Assembly (NCBI GenBank): GCA_031539425.1
Contig: JAVKLI010000027.1
Location: forward strand, 1-19,114
DNA: 19,114 nucleotides
Source of the DNA: UBA4416 sp031539425
GTDB taxonomy: Bacteria; Bacteroidota; Bacteroidia; B-17B0; Aurantibacillaceae
Direction: 5' to 3'
Part shown: positions 16,374 to 19,114 of the stretch, in pieces
How positions within the stretch are numbered: the first letter of the stretch is position 1
Layout of the letters: every line of letters starts with the position of its first letter
Program-made: the position numbers and the translations under genes
Notes under the pieces: model-generated
The model's input: the letters and a program-made list of their open reading frames with translations, nothing else
Databases searched by the model: none
Told to the model about the DNA's origin: nothing

Positions 16374-16445
16374 GGCCCGTTCGTCTAGGGGTTAGGACGC
16401 GTCCCTTTCACGGACGAAACACGGGTTCGATTCCCGTACGGGCTA
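16374..16445 (+). tRNA. tRNA-Glu (anticodon TTC)
   Basis: Full cloverleaf of 72 bases. The acceptor stem is GGCCCGT/ACGGGCT with a G-T closing pair and discriminator A. The anticodon stem is CGTCC/GGACG around loop CTTTCAC, with anticodon TTC for glutamate. The T-arm is CACGGG-TTCGATT-CCCGT-like. CCA is not encoded. It is followed at once by a terminator hairpin and then fbp. Confidence 0.95.
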
Positions 16446-16448
16446 CTT

Positions 16449-16475
16449 AGCCACCTTATATAAAGGTGGCTTTTT
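16449..16475 (+). terminator. Rho-independent terminator after tRNA-Glu
   Basis: Perfect 9-base stem AGCCACCTT (16449-16457) with AAGGTGGCT (16463-16471), five-base loop, followed by a T-run to 16475. It ends 24 bases before the fbp start codon. Confidence 0.8.
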
Positions 16476-16499
16476 AAATTTAATAATGAAACCAATTTT

Positions 16500-17510
16500 A
16501 TGACAGCAAAAACATTAGGACAATTTATTATAGAAAAACAAAATGATTTTCCATTTGCTAAAGGTGAATTATCACACCTGTTACAAGATATTGCTATTGC
16601 AGCAAAAATTGTAAACCGAGAAGTATCTAAAGCGGGTTTAGTAGAAATACTAGGTGAAACTGGAGAAACCAATGTGCAAGGCGAAAGGGTAAAAAAATTA
16701 GATGTATTTGCAAACGACCAATTTATAGCAGCACTCAAAGCGGGTGGAGAATGCTGCGCCATTGCTAGCGAAGAAAACGAAAACATTATTCTATGTGACA
16801 GCGAGGTATCAAAAAATGCCAAATATGTGGTGGCGATGGATCCACTAGATGGCTCTTCTAATATTGATGTAAATGTATCTATTGGAACTATTTTTTCTAT
16901 TTACAGACGTTTATCTTTAACTGGCCCTGGGCAGTTAGAAGATTTTATGCAACGCGGCACAGAGCAAGTAGCTGCTGGTTATATTATATATGGTTCATCT
17001 GCCATGATGGTATACACTACGGGTAAAGGCGTTAATGGTTTTACGCTAGACCCTAGCATTGGCGAATTTTGTTTGTCTCATCCAAATATGACCATGCCAA
17101 GTAGTGGTAAAACCTATTCTATTAATGAAGGTAACTATTTACATTTTCCTGAAAGTGTAAAAAAGTACATTAAATATTGTCAAGAAGAAGATGTAACCAC
17201 AAATAGGCCGTTTTCTAGCAGATATATAGGATCTGGAGTAGCAGATATTCACCGTAATTTAATTACAGGGGGTATTTATATTTACCCCAAAACTACCAAA
17301 TCTCCAAAAGGCAAGCTAAGATTACTTTACGAATGTAACCCTTTAGCCTTTGTTGTAGAGCAAGCTGGAGGCCTAGCTACAGATGGCGTTACACGAATTA
17401 TGAATATTGATTTAAAAGAGTTGCACCAGCGCACGCCTTTATATTTAGGCTCTGTAGAGATGATGAAAAAAATAGAAGAGTTTACGCAAAAATATAGCAG
17501 CAACGTATAA
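16500..17510 (+). CDS. fbp: Fructose-1,6-bisphosphatase, class I
   Basis: This enzyme hydrolyses fructose-1,6-bisphosphate to fructose-6-phosphate, the committed step of gluconeogenesis, in the cytoplasm. The protein has 336 residues, normal for class I. Metal and catalytic residues are visible: Glu91-Glu92 (ASEENE), the DPLDGSSNID signature at 114-123 and Glu288 (VVEQAGG). The substrate lysine lies in KGKLRLLYE. The N-terminal segment KGELSHLL at 21-28 matches the AMP-binding TGELTQLL of the mammalian enzyme, and TNVQGERVKKLDV at 57-69 is also conserved, so AMP inhibition is likely. The ATG at 16500 is preceded by a short A/T-rich leader directly after the tRNA-Glu terminator. purB follows after 11 bases, probably in the same transcript. 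Confidence 0.97.
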   Translation: MTAKTLGQFIIEKQNDFPFAKGELSHLLQDIAIAAKIVNREVSKAGLVEILGETGETNVQGERVKKLDVFANDQFIAALKAGGECCAIASEENENIILCDSEVSKNAKYVVAMDPLDGSSNIDVNVSIGTIFSIYRRLSLTGPGQLEDFMQRGTEQVAAGYIIYGSSAMMVYTTGKGVNGFTLDPSIGEFCLSHPNMTMPSSGKTYSINEGNYLHFPESVKKYIKYCQEEDVTTNRPFSSRYIGSGVADIHRNLITGGIYIYPKTTKSPKGKLRLLYECNPLAFVVEQAGGLATDGVTRIMNIDLKELHQRTPLYLGSVEMMKKIEEFTQKYSSNV

Positions 17511-17521
17511 TTATATTTTAT

Positions 17522-18877
17522 ATGGAATTACAAGAGCTCACAGCCCTATCGCCTATAGATGGCAGATATAGAAAGCAAAATGAAGCCTTGGCATCTTATT
17601 TTTCAGAATACGGATTACTTAAATACCGTGTAAAAGTTGAAATTGAGTATTTTATTACACTTACAAAGTTAAATCTACCACAGCTACCACCTCTGTTAAA
17701 TGTGCAAGCTGAAAGTGTTTTAAACATTGCCACACAATTTTCTCTTCAAGATGCTTTACAAATAAAAGAAATAGAAAAAACTACCAACCATGATATTAAG
17801 GCAGTAGAGTACTTTATTAAAAATAAATTTACAGCTTTAGGACTTACCAAACAGTTAGAATTTATACACTTTGGGCTAACATCTCAAGATATAAATAATA
17901 CAGCAATTCCATTATTGCTAAAAGATGCTACTTATTTTGAATACTTACCCCAACTTCAAAATTTAATTACCTATTTAAAAGTGCTGGCTAAACAATGGCA
18001 ACATATACCTATGTTGGCTCGTACCCATGGACAGCCAGCATCGCCAACTACCGTTGGTAAAGAAATTTATGTATTTGTAGAACGCTTATCAACTCAAATA
18101 AATAAACTATCACATTTAAACTATGCTGCCAAATTTGGCGGTGCTACTGGTAATTTTAATGCTCATGCTATTGCTTTTCCAAATATTAACTGGATACAAT
18201 TTGCCAATGATTTTGTAAACGACACGTTAAAATTAAAACGCAGTCAGTTTACTACACAAATTGAACATTATGATAGCTTAGCCGAATACTGCGACACTAT
18301 AAAGCGCATTAACGTTATTTTAATTGATTTGGCAAAAGATATGTGGCAGTACATTAGTTTAGATTATTTTAAGCAAAAACTGAACCCTAATGAAGTAGGC
18401 TCATCGGCCATGCCACATAAAGTAAATCCTATTGATTTTGAAAATGCAGAAGGAAATCTAGGTGTAGCCAATGCGTTATGGATACACTTAGCCGAAAAGC
18501 TCCCTATATCACGTTTACAAAGAGATTTAACAGATAGTACCGTATTAAGAAACATAGGTGTGCCTTTTGCGCATAGCACTATAGCTATTAAAAGCCTTTA
18601 TAAAGGGTTACAAAAACTTATTATTAATGAAACAGCTATTGCACATGATTTAGAGCAAAATTGGGCTGTAGTGGCCGAAGCCATTCAAACTATTTTACGA
18701 CGAGAAAACTTTCCTAAGCCTTACGAAGCTCTTAAAGAATTAACACGCCAAAATGCCACTATTACAAAAGATGCCATACTCCAATTTATTAGTAATTTAA
18801 ACGTTTCTGAATCAATCAAACAAGAACTTTTGAAAATTTCACCATTTAACTACATTGGTAAAAACCCTGAGTTTTAA
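17522..18877 (+). CDS. purB: Adenylosuccinate lyase
   Basis: PurB catalyses two fumarate-releasing steps of purine synthesis: SAICAR to AICAR, and adenylosuccinate to AMP. It acts as a cytoplasmic tetramer. The 451-residue protein closely follows the E. coli type from its start (MELQELTALSPIDGRYRKQN). Conserved parts are TTNHDIKAVEYF at 87-98, TSQDINNTA at 120-128, RTHGQPASPTTVGKE at 167-181 with the catalytic His169, and the superfamily signature GSSAMPHKVNP at 293-303 with the catalytic serine on a mobile loop. All are intact. It lies 11 bases after fbp. There is only an imperfect hairpin without a T-run downstream (about 18890-18913). Confidence 0.97.
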   Translation: MELQELTALSPIDGRYRKQNEALASYFSEYGLLKYRVKVEIEYFITLTKLNLPQLPPLLNVQAESVLNIATQFSLQDALQIKEIEKTTNHDIKAVEYFIKNKFTALGLTKQLEFIHFGLTSQDINNTAIPLLLKDATYFEYLPQLQNLITYLKVLAKQWQHIPMLARTHGQPASPTTVGKEIYVFVERLSTQINKLSHLNYAAKFGGATGNFNAHAIAFPNINWIQFANDFVNDTLKLKRSQFTTQIEHYDSLAEYCDTIKRINVILIDLAKDMWQYISLDYFKQKLNPNEVGSSAMPHKVNPIDFENAEGNLGVANALWIHLAEKLPISRLQRDLTDSTVLRNIGVPFAHSTIAIKSLYKGLQKLIINETAIAHDLEQNWAVVAEAIQTILRRENFPKPYEALKELTRQNATITKDAILQFISNLNVSESIKQELLKISPFNYIGKNPEF

Positions 18878-18989
18878 TTTTTAAAATACAGTACTTATAC
18901 ACAATAAGTGACTAATAAATAAATCTTAAAGCGTATGATTTTATGTTTAATTTATTTATACTTACACTTAATTTTTTATTTCTTTTACC

Positions 18990-19114
18990 ATGCAAAAAAT
19001 AACTACCAAACTTTTTTTATTTATTTTTTTACTAACTCAAACTTGCATTTTTTCACAAAATGTTGGTATTAGTACGAGTACTAATCCGTTTACACCTCAC
19101 TCTTCAGCTTTATT
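18990..19114 (+). CDS. Secreted protein, N-terminus only (cut by window edge)
   Basis: An ATG at 18990 opens a frame that runs off the window after 41 codons. A signal peptide covers about residues 1-23: basic start MQKITTK, hydrophobic core, then CIFSQ. The mature start NVGISTSTNPFTPHSSAL resembles the NVGIGT..P..SALLD motif at the mature N-terminus of many Bacteroidota surface proteins, often ones with long repeat or fibre-like regions. A weak -7 box (TATGTTTA, 18942-18949) lies about 40 bases upstream. The function cannot be told from this fragment. Confidence 0.65.
   Translation, partial: MQKITTKLFLFIFLLTQTCIFSQNVGISTSTNPFTPHSSAL

Noticed and set aside
16385..16822. Minus-strand frame across tRNA-Glu and the start of fbp
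   Set aside because: It runs through a complete tRNA and opposite a conserved enzyme, so it is a shadow.
18890..18913. Hairpin after purB (ACTTAT/ATAAGT with a bulged extension)
   Set aside because: Weak A/T stem with a bulge and no T-run; not convincing as a terminator.
1..19114. CRISPR array, toxin-antitoxin or phage-defence module
   Set aside because: No regularly spaced repeats and no recognisable defence gene sets; the helicase-nuclease is explained as an AddA-type repair enzyme.

Overview
This is AT-rich DNA from the phylum Bacteroidota. The phylum is indicated by a complete Bat (Bacteroides aerotolerance) operon, secreted proteins with short Bacteroidota-style signal peptides, A-rich leaders without Shine-Dalgarno sequences, and TAnnTTTG-type -7 promoter boxes. 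The genus cannot be told from the sequence alone.

Layout. Bases 2-136 are the last codons of an IS30-type transposase cut by the window edge, followed by about 340 bases without a gene that contain two inverted repeats just before the next gene. Bases 477-8761 (+) hold eight tightly packed genes: MoxR-type AAA ATPase, DUF58 protein, a BatD-like membrane protein, BatA, BatB, BatC, BatD and BatE. A near-perfect palindromic terminator (8934-8968) separates them from the converging minus-strand block. Read in the minus direction from 16134, that block is: HU DNA-binding protein and its terminator, outer-membrane barrel protein, bifunctional phosphoglucose/phosphomannose isomerase, lipB, an AddA/RecB-type helicase-nuclease, a GT87-like membrane glycosyltransferase, and tRNA-Val(TAC). 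To the right, on the plus strand, are tRNA-Glu(TTC) with a terminator, fructose-1,6-bisphosphatase (fbp), adenylosuccinate lyase (purB), and the start of a secreted protein that runs off the window.

How the genes work together. The bat genes encode an envelope machine. A cytoplasmic MoxR ATPase, a DUF58 protein with a metal-binding (MIDAS) motif, two membrane-anchored VWA proteins (BatA, BatB), two BatD-like proteins and two TPR proteins (BatC, BatE) probably form one ATPase-driven complex at the inner membrane. Three parts of the operon come in related pairs. The isomerase to GT87 genes form a compact likely operon (5-7 base gaps) of unrelated housekeeping functions. fbp and purB are 11 bases apart and probably co-transcribed.

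I found no clear new defence or mobile system. The points most worth a second look are the duplicated architecture of the bat operon, the inverted repeats at its promoter, the non-ATG start of the AddA-like gene, and two places where a terminator sits almost against the next gene's start codon.
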